Positions 45,917-54,437 of a stretch of 64,000 nt of DNA are shown piece by piece. Numbering within the stretch: the first letter of the stretch is position 1; the number at the start of each line of letters is the position of its first letter. The DNA lies in assembly GCF_029953635.1 (NCBI RefSeq), contig NZ_CP124543.1:599455-663454 (forward strand), in the 5' to 3' direction. Both the position numbers and the translations under genes were made by a program. Under the pieces are notes generated by a model. That model did not search any database, was not told the origin of the DNA, and saw only the letters and a program-made list of their open reading frames with translations. This stretch comes from Halotia branconii CENA392 (GTDB lineage Bacteria; Cyanobacteriota; Cyanobacteriia; Cyanobacteriales; Nostocaceae).

Positions 45917-48052
45917 ATGGAACGAATATCACAAGTTCTAGCTATAGAACCAACAGCCCAAGTTCTGAGCAAGGAGCCAATTATTGCCTTTGCTATTTTA
46001 CTAGTGGTCGTTTTAATTGTACCAATTTTGTTTGAGCGACTCAGATTACCAGGAATAGTAGGTTTAGTATTTTCTGGTGTGGTACTTGGGTCATCAGGCT
46101 GGAATCTATTTGATCCAGAATCGCCAATAATTAATCTGTTATCAGACATCGGCTTAGTTTATCTGATGTTTGTCACAGGTTTAGAAGTTGACATAAATCG
46201 ATTTCGTCAGAGAAAACAACGCTCCTTAGGACTTGGCAGTTTTACTTTCAGTGTTTCTTTGGCAATAGGAACCTTAATAGGACGGTTTTTTGGTTTTGAT
46301 TGGAATACTTCAATCTTGATTGGCTCTTTGTTTTCTTCCTATAGCCTTTTGGCATATCCCATTATTAATCGTCTAGGAATTATCAATAACGAAGCTGTTT
46401 CCATCACAATTGGAGCTACATTTTTTACTGATATTGGCGCACTTTTAATATTAGCTGTTTGTGTAGCTACGACTCAAATAAGGATATTTAGCTTTGTCAA
46501 GTTAATTCCTTTGTTCAGTTGGTTAATAATTTATTCATTCGCCATCTTATTAGGCTTAGATTGGTTAGGTAAAGAATTTTTTCGGCGGTCAGGAGACGAC
46601 GAGGGAAACAAGTTTTTATTTATATTTATGTCAGTATTCATTGCTGCTGTAAGTATTCAATTAACTGAGGTAGAGAAAGTTTTTACAGCTTTTTTAGTAG
46701 GTTTAGCAGTTAATGAAGCGGTAGGTGAAGGGTCAGTTAAAGAAAAAGTAGTGTTTATTGGCAATGTCTTATTTATTCCCATTTTCTTTGTTCATCTTGG
46801 CTTGCTATTCAAGTTACCTACTATTTTTAACAGTATTAAGAATTTCCAATTAACTCTGTTGATTGTAATTGGTTTGATTTTTGGCAAATTGATAGCAGCT
46901 GGGTTAGCAAAAATTATCTACCGTTATAACTGGCAGGAAACGCTAACAATATGGTCTTTATCAATGCCTCAAGTGGGTACAACCTTAGCAGCAACTGTAG
47001 TGGGATATCAGGTTGGACTACTACCAATCACAATTTTAAATAGCGTTATTATTTTAATGTTAGTAACAGCAATATTAGCACCTTTAATTACTAGTAGGAC
47101 AGCTGTTGCTTTGACTACTTCTCCAGTCTCAGAAACCACTTCCTTAACTTTAGCTGCTCATCAAAAAGAGGAACCTCCCAGTACTTTTACTATAGTCGTG
47201 CCTGTTAATAATCCTCAAACTCAGCAGTATTTGATGGAAATGGCGGCTTTATTAGCACGTCAATCTCATGGCAGAATTGTACCGCTAGCGATCGCCACAT
47301 CTACTGCTAATATGGATGCGCCACAGTTAGAACTGTCTTTGCAACGTAGTGAGCGATTATTAGCAAAAGCTACGGCACAGAGTCGAGTATTTGGATTAAA
47401 AGCAGAACCACTGCTTCGCATTGATGATGCTTTTGCCCCAGGAATTAGCAGGGCAGCTCGTGAACAAAATGCGAGTTTAATTATCATGGGTTGGGGTAAA
47501 CGTACTGGGTTGAGAGCGCGTTTATTTGGCAATGTGATTGATAATGTACTTTGGGCATCTCATTGTCCTGTAGCGGTGACACGTTTAGTAGACTCACCCA
47601 AAAAAATTCAGCGCATCTTAGTACCTTTAGAAAATTTAACAGCACCAGCATTACAACCAGTGCAACTTGCCCAAATGCTGGCAGAGGCAAATCAAAGCCA
47701 AGTAACTGTATTAAATGTGTGCGATCGCCGCACTAGTTCGAGTAAAATCGCTGCTAGGCGATCGCATCTCTCAATGCTGGTGTCTAAAATAGCTGTGCTA
47801 AATCCTCCAGAAATTCAAATCATCCCTCATGAGAATGTTGTTCAAGCAATTTTGCAAGCAGCGCGATTGTATGATTTAGTAGTGTTGCCTTTTATACGCA
47901 GTAGGACAATTGTTGGTAGTTTAACTGTTAGCGATGTCACAACCCAGTTAGCGAGGCAACTTACCTGCTCTATTGTCATGCTTGGAGAACCGCAAGGTCA
48001 TCAAAACGGAACTTTACTAACAAATGTTTCAAACAATATAAAATCTGTATAA
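45917..48052 (+). CDS. CPA2-type cation/proton antiporter with C-terminal universal stress domains
   Basis: A 711-residue membrane protein. Residues 20-400 hold about twelve helices of the monovalent cation/proton antiporter-2 fold (LRLPGIVGLVFSGVVLGSSG, IGLVYLMFVTGLEVDINRF, ATFFTDIGALLILAV, FTAFLVGLAVNEAV). Residues ~430-700 look like two tandem USP domains (FTIVVPVNNPQTQQYLMEMA; IQRILVPLENLTAPALQ), which may bind nucleotide and regulate transport. The ion-binding region reads TDIGALL rather than the common ND pair. Ion specificity is not predictable. Confidence 0.9.
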   Translation: MERISQVLAIEPTAQVLSKEPIIAFAILLVVVLIVPILFERLRLPGIVGLVFSGVVLGSSGWNLFDPESPIINLLSDIGLVYLMFVTGLEVDINRFRQRKQRSLGLGSFTFSVSLAIGTLIGRFFGFDWNTSILIGSLFSSYSLLAYPIINRLGIINNEAVSITIGATFFTDIGALLILAVCVATTQIRIFSFVKLIPLFSWLIIYSFAILLGLDWLGKEFFRRSGDDEGNKFLFIFMSVFIAAVSIQLTEVEKVFTAFLVGLAVNEAVGEGSVKEKVVFIGNVLFIPIFFVHLGLLFKLPTIFNSIKNFQLTLLIVIGLIFGKLIAAGLAKIIYRYNWQETLTIWSLSMPQVGTTLAATVVGYQVGLLPITILNSVIILMLVTAILAPLITSRTAVALTTSPVSETTSLTLAAHQKEEPPSTFTIVVPVNNPQTQQYLMEMAALLARQSHGRIVPLAIATSTANMDAPQLELSLQRSERLLAKATAQSRVFGLKAEPLLRIDDAFAPGISRAAREQNASLIIMGWGKRTGLRARLFGNVIDNVLWASHCPVAVTRLVDSPKKIQRILVPLENLTAPALQPVQLAQMLAEANQSQVTVLNVCDRRTSSSKIAARRSHLSMLVSKIAVLNPPEIQIIPHENVVQAILQAARLYDLVVLPFIRSRTIVGSLTVSDVTTQLARQLTCSIVMLGEPQGHQNGTLLTNVSNNIKSV

Positions 48053-48348
48053 TACAATACTATTTTTGGCACTGAAGATTTTTGCTTTAAAAAACTTTAT
48101 TTTGTTGAAGATTTGATGAAGTCTAGACAGAAAATCACAATACTATGAAGATGTTTGGTATTTTGCTAGATGAATTGTGAAGTATTCTAAATTTAAATGT
48201 AACAAAATTAAATACGTAGAAAAACTACTAAATTAATAAAACTAGATTAATTAGCTGTATTCATCCTGTATTTTTATACATGGACTGGGTACTCTAAAAA
48301 CAAGTTAAATAGCCAGATTAGTAATATTTTGTAAGTAACTGGGAAACT

Positions 48349-49299
48349 ATGAGAATTTTGGTGACGGGCGGTGCTGGGTTTATTGGTTCCCATCTCATTG
48401 ACCGATTAATACCAGCAGGGCATGAAGTTATTTGCTTAGATAATTTCTATACAGGTAACAAAGACAATATCCTCAAATGGATGAATCATCCTTACTTTGA
48501 GTTGATCCGCCACGACATTACTGAGCCAATTAGATTAGAAGTAGATCAAATTTATCATCTAGCTTGTCCAGCTTCTCCAGTACATTACCAGTACAACCCA
48601 GTGAAAACCGTTAAAACTAACGTGATGGGAACGCTGAATATGTTGGGGTTGGCGAAACGTGTTAAGGCTCGGTTCTTCTTAGCGTCAACCAGTGAAGTGT
48701 ATGGTGATCCTGAAGTACATCCCCAAGTTGAAGAGTATAGGGGTAGCGTTAATCCCATTGGTATACGTTCATGTTATGACGAAGGCAAAAGAATCGCTGA
48801 GACTTTAGCATTTGATTACTACAGGCAAAATAAAGTTGATATTCGGGTGGTTCGCATCTTTAACACCTACGGCCCACGGATGTTAGAAAACGATGGTCGG
48901 GTAGTGAGCAACTTTATAGTGCAAGCTTTGCGTGGTATTCCCTTAACTGTGTATGGTGATGGTTCGCAAACTCGTAGTTTTTGCTACGTTTCCGACTTGG
49001 TAGAAGGATTTATCCGCCTGATGAATAGCGATTATGTTGGCCCAGTAAATCTGGGAAATCCAGGTGAATACACAATCTTAGAATTAGCGCAAGCTGTGCA
49101 GAATATGGTGAACCCAGATGCAGAGATTAAGTTTGAACCCCTACCTTCTGATGATCCCCGTCGTCGCCAGCCTGATATTACAAAAGCTAAAACCTTGTTA
49201 AATTGGGAACCTACCGTTCCGCTACAAGAAGGGTTAAAACTAACAATAGAAGATTTCCGCGATCGCATCAAAAGCGATGTCAAAGATTTAGCCTCTTGA
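48349..49299 (+). CDS. UDP-glucuronate decarboxylase (UDP-xylose synthase)
   Basis: Converts UDP-glucuronate to UDP-xylose with bound NAD. This 316-residue extended SDR protein has G7-A-G-F-I-G ([11 protein letters not shown]), catalytic Y143 and K147 ([11 protein letters not shown]) and the UXS-type blocks [34 protein letters not shown] and [14 protein letters not shown]. It is followed at 149 bases by UDP-glucose dehydrogenase, giving two consecutive steps from UDP-glucose. The product feeds extracellular polysaccharide or glycolipid synthesis. Assignment over a plain epimerase is strong. Confidence 0.93.
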   Translation: MRILVTGGAGFIGSHLIDRLIPAGHEVICLDNFYTGNKDNILKWMNHPYFELIRHDITEPIRLEVDQIYHLACPASPVHYQYNPVKTVKTNVMGTLNMLGLAKRVKARFFLASTSEVYGDPEVHPQVEEYRGSVNPIGIRSCYDEGKRIAETLAFDYYRQNKVDIRVVRIFNTYGPRMLENDGRVVSNFIVQALRGIPLTVYGDGSQTRSFCYVSDLVEGFIRLMNSDYVGPVNLGNPGEYTILELAQAVQNMVNPDAEIKFEPLPSDDPRRRQPDITKAKTLLNWEPTVPLQEGLKLTIEDFRDRIKSDVKDLAS

Positions 49300-49448
49300 G
49301 TATTACTTAGTGTGGCTTTAAAGTTTTGTGCAGACTGACTTTATTCGTTGTCTGTACTTTTCATAGCTGGGTTTCCCGGCAGTGTATAAGTGTCATAATT
49401 GACAATTTTTTTGAAGACTAATCCCAAAAAAGCTAGGAGTTAAATTAG

Positions 49449-50840
49449 ATGCGTGTTTGCGTAATAGGTACTGGTTACGTTGGTTTAGTTACAGGCGCTT
49501 GCTTGGCTCATATTGGTCATGATGTAATTTGCATAGACAATAACGAAGAAAAAGTTAAGCTAATGAAGTCTGGGCAGTCGCCTATTTTTGAGCCAGGACT
49601 GTCAGAAATTATGCAATCTGCTATTCAAGCAGGAAAAATTCAGTTCAGCAGTGATCTGGCCGCAGGAGTTGCCCACGGAGAAATTCTATTTATTGCTGTA
49701 GGAACACCACCATTACCAACTGGTGAAAGCGATACCCGTTATGTTGAAGCGGTGGCTCGTGGTATCGGTGCTAATCTTAACGGTGGTTATAAAGTAATTG
49801 TAAATAAATCTACAGTACCCATTGGTTCAGGTGACTGGGTGCGGATGATTGTTCTAGATGGTATTGCTGAACGTCAAAAAATACTTGTACCAGCAGGTGG
49901 AGTATCAAGTGATGAAATATTACCTGATGCCGTAGCTCAATTTGATGTAGTTAGTAATCCAGAATTTTTGCGTGAAGGTTCGGCAGTCTACGATACCTTT
50001 AACCCAGATCGGATTGTGCTAGGTGGCAATAGTCAAAAAGCGATCGCTTTAATGCAAGAACTGTATGCTCCGATTGTAGAACGTAAGTACGCCGCTGACC
50101 AATCTTTACCTCCTGTATCAGTATTAGCCACAGATTTGAGTTCGGCAGAAATGATTAAGTATGCCGCTAATGCCTTTTTGGCGACCAAGATTAGTTTTAT
50201 TAACGAAGTTGCTAACATTTGCGATCGCGTTGGTGCTGATGTTACCCAAGTAGCAAAAGGTATTGGTCTGGATTCCCGCATTGGTAACAAGTTCTTAAAC
50301 GCTGGTATTGGTTGGGGTGGTTCCTGCTTCCCCAAAGATGTGGCTGCACTGATTCACACAGCTGATGACTATGGCTATGAAGCCCAACTCATGAAAGCCG
50401 CCGTCAGTGTCAACGAGCGTCAGCGCTTAATAGCTCTAGAAAAACTCCAGCAAGCCTTGAAAATCCTTAAAGGCAAAACTGTAGGACTACTCGGACTGAC
50501 ATTCAAGCCAGATACTGATGACATGCGGGATGCGCCAGCCCTGAATTTGATTGAGCAGCTAAACCGATTAGGAGCCAAAGTCAAAGCTTATGACCCAATT
50601 GTTTCTCAAACAGGTATGCGTCATGGTCTTTCGGGTGTACTAGTAGAAACTGATGCCGAACGTCTAGCCGATGGCTGCGATGCTTTAGTACTTGTGACTG
50701 AATGGGAGCAGTTCAGCAATTTAGATTATGCAAAAATGGCAAAATTAATGCTCCACCCCGTGCTGATTGACGGTCGCAACTTCCTAGATCCTGAAACTAT
50801 GGTCAGGGCTGGATTCCAGTATGTGGGTGTAGGAAGATAG
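49449..50840 (+). CDS. ugd: UDP-glucose 6-dehydrogenase
   Basis: Oxidises UDP-glucose to UDP-glucuronate with two NAD. This 463-residue protein begins with the Rossmann motif VIGTGYVGLVTGACLAHIGH. KSTVPIGSGDWVR, NPEFLREGSAV and the catalytic C293 in GIGWGGSCFPKD are in place, with a C-terminal UDP-binding domain (GLTFKPDTDDMRDAPALNLI). A short insertion (KILVPAGGVSSDEILPDAVA) lies after the SDR-like core, where many relatives are shorter. Paired with the UDP-glucuronate decarboxylase gene just upstream. Confidence 0.97.
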   Translation: MRVCVIGTGYVGLVTGACLAHIGHDVICIDNNEEKVKLMKSGQSPIFEPGLSEIMQSAIQAGKIQFSSDLAAGVAHGEILFIAVGTPPLPTGESDTRYVEAVARGIGANLNGGYKVIVNKSTVPIGSGDWVRMIVLDGIAERQKILVPAGGVSSDEILPDAVAQFDVVSNPEFLREGSAVYDTFNPDRIVLGGNSQKAIALMQELYAPIVERKYAADQSLPPVSVLATDLSSAEMIKYAANAFLATKISFINEVANICDRVGADVTQVAKGIGLDSRIGNKFLNAGIGWGGSCFPKDVAALIHTADDYGYEAQLMKAAVSVNERQRLIALEKLQQALKILKGKTVGLLGLTFKPDTDDMRDAPALNLIEQLNRLGAKVKAYDPIVSQTGMRHGLSGVLVETDAERLADGCDALVLVTEWEQFSNLDYAKMAKLMLHPVLIDGRNFLDPETMVRAGFQYVGVGR

Positions 50841-50965
50841 ATAATTACTAATTCGTAATTCGTAATTCGTAATTGAGAGGAACAGAGCAAATATTAACAG
50901 CCCAGCGATAGCGAGTCCTTGTGCGTCTTACAACTACGAATTTTTTTTTCTAAATCTCAAAAATT

Positions 50966-50998
50966 AAAATGCCGTCTAGTTAATTCTGGCGGCATTTT
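50966..50998. terminator. Bidirectional terminator between ugd and the DUF2993 gene
   Basis: AAAATGCCG (50966-50974) and CGGCATTTT (50990-50998) form a nine-base stem with A and T tracts on both sides, suited to end both converging transcripts. Confidence 0.8.
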
Positions 50999-51078
50999 AT
51001 GTGTTTTAAATTTGACGCAAGCAAAAATGCAAAGTTCTTCTTAGATCTTGTACTACAACTTGGCACGAAACACGTATC

Positions 51079-51873
51079 TTAAGAGCTATGTGGAATACGC
51101 TCAATCTCCGCATATCCACTGAAAATTAACTTTTTACCCTCAGTTTCTAAGCGATTGAGTCGCATTTTTACTCCATCCAAGTCAAAACGATCTAAGTCAA
51201 CCATATTATCTAAAATTTCTGCCAATGCCATGCTCAAAGTTTGAGATATTTCTCGTTGCGCTTCTGGTACAGCGTCAAGTTCGATTTTAGGGTCTTTAAA
51301 AGAAATACGTCGCCGCCGTTCAACGGCTACGGTTAATGTCATACTCAGCGGTATGAGTTCACCATTGTTTAAATCTGCCTTTGCTGCCAGATGCAAGCGA
51401 TTTCCAGGTAACAGTTGTACCTGAACATCTGTAAATGAGACTGGTTGACCACCAGATAATGCTGTCAAAGCAGGTACAGAGAGATTGACCAAGCGCTTTT
51501 TCACCAATTCGGCTTTGAAGGCTTGATTAATGCCTGTTTCTGACAAAATTACTTGAGCGATCGCCTGAGTGGGTTGTTTGAGATTTAATTTCCCCCCCAA
51601 TACTGCACCAAAATCAATCGCAACCGCATCAGTTTCAAACGACATCTCCTCTACCGCGAAATCTCTACGGATGACCAAGCCGCTACCATTCATTTTGAAG
51701 CTATCAATACTGCCTTGCAAGAGCTTGCTGGAGGGATGGCAGCGCACTAAGACTTCTACTGACTCGCTTTGGGTAAACAGGTGGCGAATCGTTTGGCTAG
51801 CGACTGTGTTGAGCATCTTCTCCCCCCAGTCTGTGCCTTTTGAATCTGTTAAACCAGTAAGTCCGCCGAACAT
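51079..51873 (-). CDS. DUF2993 domain protein
   Basis: A 264-residue protein. SVEVLVRCHPSSKLLQGSID and GGKLNLKQPTQAIAQVILSE, then SFTDVQVQLLPGNRLHLAAK and a C-terminal ILDNMVDLDRFDLDGVKMRL block, match cyanobacterial DUF2993 proteins, which are related to actinobacterial LmeA and may bind lipids. No signal peptide is obvious, unlike LmeA. The function is unknown. Confidence 0.85.
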   Translation of the reverse strand: MFGGLTGLTDSKGTDWGEKMLNTVASQTIRHLFTQSESVEVLVRCHPSSKLLQGSIDSFKMNGSGLVIRRDFAVEEMSFETDAVAIDFGAVLGGKLNLKQPTQAIAQVILSETGINQAFKAELVKKRLVNLSVPALTALSGGQPVSFTDVQVQLLPGNRLHLAAKADLNNGELIPLSMTLTVAVERRRRISFKDPKIELDAVPEAQREISQTLSMALAEILDNMVDLDRFDLDGVKMRLNRLETEGKKLIFSGYAEIERIPHSS

Positions 51874-52029
51874 TTGGTTTTAGTCTCTAGAAGTTCTTTG
51901 TACTTTTGTAACAAAATGTGAACAATACAGCAAGTGTCTAGAGATTGATTATGCTGATGGGCAAGCCTGGGATGGTTGATAACTAACATCTAGCTATGCC
52001 TAATATTACTCTATTGATCGCTCAGATTG

Positions 52030-52344
52030 TTACCATGTACTATGATTATTGAACCTGCTCCTACCAGTTTTTTCCTTGTTCAGTTTATATTGTGGAATTG
52101 GCTGTTTTGTAATCAAAGCATAAATAACATCTGGGTCTAAGTCAGCCCCCGAACCCCATTGAATCGTTCCGTAGTCAGGGTTGACGCACACTGTAGCAAA
52201 GTATTCTTTATCTTACAGAGGCGCAAATACACCTGTAAATTTAATAATTTTATTAATATCAACTACTCCTTCAACGTCATCTTCAAAGCGGATGTCAAGC
52301 TGATAGTTTTCTCTTGGTTCAACTGCAAAGATATTTTTGAGCAT
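52030..52344 (-). pseudogene. DUF2442 gene with one in-frame TAA
   Basis: Read from the ATG at 52344 the frame gives MLKNIFAVEPRENYQLDIRF, then EDDVEGVVDINKIIKFTG and VFAPL, then TAA at 52213-52215 (codon 44). The same frame continues with DKEYFATVCVNPDYGTIQWG and SGADLDPDVIYALIT to a TAA at 52030. Both halves together are a typical DUF2442 protein; the motif PL.D.EYF..V.VNP..GTI is broken exactly at the stop. DUF2442 proteins often pair with DUF4160 in putative toxin-antitoxin modules; no partner is present here. It is probably inactivated by a single base change. Confidence 0.82.
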
Positions 52345-52366
52345 TCTGTACACCTGCCGCACCCCA

Positions 52367-52984
52367 GTGAAACGCTATCAACAACAATTCAACGCCTTCC
52401 CCAGCGATTACCTCAACAATTTGTGGGGAGAAATTCATGCTTGTCCTTACTTTGCTATCAACAACCTCAACCGCGATTTTGTGGGAACAAAAGGATTTTC
52501 GGTAGTATTTACACGATCGCACCTCTTTAAAGTAGAGCAACAATTCCCCTACTTCAAGCCGTACTTAGATTTAGCACTCCAGACTAACTGTAATGCTTTT
52601 TATCTCAATCCTTTACTACTCAAAGAAGGCTCCCGCGTTGATCCGCATATTGATCGCTCTTTGCGTTCATACTGTAAAACTGTTGAACCACCTGCGGTTG
52701 TCAGCGTTCTTTACGTGCGTGTACCTCCAGACATGGAAGGAGGAGAATTAGTACTGCGATCGCACAAACGTCAACTTGGGCAAATTAAGCCACAAATCAA
52801 TACATTACTTTATTTTCAAGGTGATTTAACTCACTCTGTCAATGCAGTGAAAACATCAGGAAATCGTCTGAGTTTGGTTTGTGAACAGTATAGTTTAAGC
52901 GAGGCTGAACTCCAGGAAATACCAGAGTTTACAGTGGAGTCAAGAGTTGCTCAATCTCCCAAAAAATCAAGAAGGTATACTTAA
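52367..52984 (+). CDS. 2-oxoglutarate/Fe(II)-dependent oxygenase, prolyl-hydroxylase-like
   Basis: About 205 residues from the GTG at 52367. A TTG at 52337 is the alternative but would overlap the divergent DUF2442 start, and no ribosome-binding site decides between them. The metal triad is visible as H94-x-D96 in VDPHIDRSL and H156 in GDLTHSVNAV, with the 2-oxoglutarate-binding R167 in GNRLSLVCEQY. The beta-barrel core includes VVSVLYVRVPPDMEGGELVL. The substrate, protein or small molecule, is unknown. Confidence 0.85.
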   Translation: MKRYQQQFNAFPSDYLNNLWGEIHACPYFAINNLNRDFVGTKGFSVVFTRSHLFKVEQQFPYFKPYLDLALQTNCNAFYLNPLLLKEGSRVDPHIDRSLRSYCKTVEPPAVVSVLYVRVPPDMEGGELVLRSHKRQLGQIKPQINTLLYFQGDLTHSVNAVKTSGNRLSLVCEQYSLSEAELQEIPEFTVESRVAQSPKKSRRYT

Positions 52985-53388
52985 GTAGGTAGGTCGATGT
53001 CAATAATTATCGTTGGGATAAAGCAGGGGGAGAAAGAGTTTGAGCCTTATTTACTTTTATTCATATAGTTTGATTTTATTTCACCGACTTACTCAAGTAG
53101 TTAAGGTTTTGTTCTGGATCAGGCTAAATATTAGCCTCGTTATTAAGAATTTCATTGTTGCTATTAATGTAATGTGCCAGTTTTCTAATTGTCTACTAAG
53201 TTAGCAAAACTTTTTGATCCTAAAATGTCAAATTCTCACTTTTAATAGGTGAAATTAGCATTTTTTTAGGTAATCATAATAGTGTTACCACTTAAAAAAT
53301 CTTGTTGTTGTCTAGATTTTGATTAAAATCCTTTACAACTACAACTTGAGCTTTCTTGAATCAATTGATTTTCCGAGAGTGTATCACC
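52985..53388. other. Intergenic region upstream of the small exported protein
   Basis: About 400 AT-rich bases with no supported gene or RNA; it must hold the promoter of the gene at 53389. Confidence 0.4.
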
Positions 53389-53787
53389 ATGAATCAAATC
53401 TTAAAACGCACATTTCTACCTAGCCTCATGGCTGCAAGTTTAGCTACTGTCACCTTGATTCCTGCTCAACCCGCTGCTGCTGATGATGAAGTACTGCGAG
53501 ACATAGGTCTAGGAGCCGCTAGCGGTGTAGTATCTGGATTTATCACAAGATGCGGTTCTGTTGTAGACAATGCCGCTAAGGGTGCTGCTGCTGGTGCTGC
53601 TGTTAATGGCGCTAATGGTTTAAGAGGAAATCGTAGAAACCGTAACTTGGGACAAGATGTCGTAGTTGGTGCTGCTGCTGGTACAGCAACTGGTGCTATA
53701 ACTGGTGGTTGCAGAAGACCTTTGAATAATGCAATCAATGGTGCAGCTGCGGGTACAGTGATTCATATCTATAACAATAGAAAATAA
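53389..53787 (+). CDS. Small exported glycine- and alanine-rich protein
   Basis: About 132 residues from the ATG at 53389. A clear signal peptide (FLPSLMAASLATVTLIPAQP, cleavage after AAA) leads to repeated glycine-zipper-like stretches (IGLGAASGVVSGFITRCG, AAKGAAAGAAVNGANG, VVVGAAAGTATGAITGGC, AINGAAAGTVIHIY). Two cysteines could form a disulfide. Glycine-zipper repeats suggest packing in or on a membrane. No family name is certain. An upstream in-frame start at 53356 looks less likely because it would put 11 residues in front of the signal peptide. Confidence 0.75.
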   Translation: MNQILKRTFLPSLMAASLATVTLIPAQPAAADDEVLRDIGLGAASGVVSGFITRCGSVVDNAAKGAAAGAAVNGANGLRGNRRNRNLGQDVVVGAAAGTATGAITGGCRRPLNNAINGAAAGTVIHIYNNRK

Positions 53788-54046
53788 TTCGTACTTGCTG
53801 TACCTGAACATCGGTAAATGCGTTTCTCAAAGACTAGAAACGTATTTACCAAGTTACGGAATTGGGTAACTCTTCAACTTGGATATTCACCAAGCTACCC
53901 AACTTGATAGATTTTTGAATATTGTCACAAGCATCATTTTGTATCTTTCTCAGTCTGCGTCTAGCTCCTCGCAAGTTTTCTGGACGTACCCCGATGCAAG
54001 CTGACAAAATGCGAAAATTGAAAAAATTACTTTCTTACTTGCTTGA

Positions 54047-54277
54047 TTAAAAATTTTCCCAGGCTTGACTAACCAATTTGCTCAACCAGCGTCGTTGCTG
54101 CTGATCTAGTACAGTATCATCGGCTAGGACTTGGGCGGTTAATTCTTCCAAGGATTGACCTTGAGAACGGACAATTTTAATGACTCCAGCGATCGCTGAG
54201 GCAACTAGTTCTTCATCAACTTGTTTTTGTTGTAGAGCAAAAATGTCCTGAGGGCTGTCTGGGATGGGATAATTCAT
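54047..54277 (-). CDS. Small conserved hypothetical protein
   Basis: A 76-residue acidic, helical protein starting MNYPIPDSPQDIFALQQKQV and ending VLDQQQRRWLSKLVSQAWEN. It contains ELVASAIAGVIKIVRSQGQS and LEELTAQVLADD. No membrane segment or known motif is seen. It appears to be transcribed alone, divergent from the CruA/CruP-family gene, with a 160-base shared upstream region. Confidence 0.7.
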   Translation of the reverse strand: MNYPIPDSPQDIFALQQKQVDEELVASAIAGVIKIVRSQGQSLEELTAQVLADDTVLDQQQRRWLSKLVSQAWENF

Positions 54278-54437
54278 GGCGTGGGTTTACAGAAATTCAA
54301 AATGAACAATAAATTTGAGAAATTATTAAAAAACCTTTACTGAATCTTTATTCAAGTAATAGGGCGGATTTTAGCGTAATTTCTGCCTTTTTAAAATCCG
54401 TCTTAGTGAATAGATTGCTCGGAGATGTCAGCAAAAC

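Noticed and set aside
52159..52530. A 123-codon plus-strand frame overlapping the 2OG oxygenase start
   Set aside because: It is antisense to the DUF2442 remnant and out of frame with the oxygenase, and it has a low-quality amino acid pattern.
53788..54046. Possible RNA gene in the gap after the small exported protein
   Set aside because: An inverted pair (CGTTTCT..AGAAACG near 53820-53843) looks like a simple terminator; no tRNA or known RNA pattern was found.
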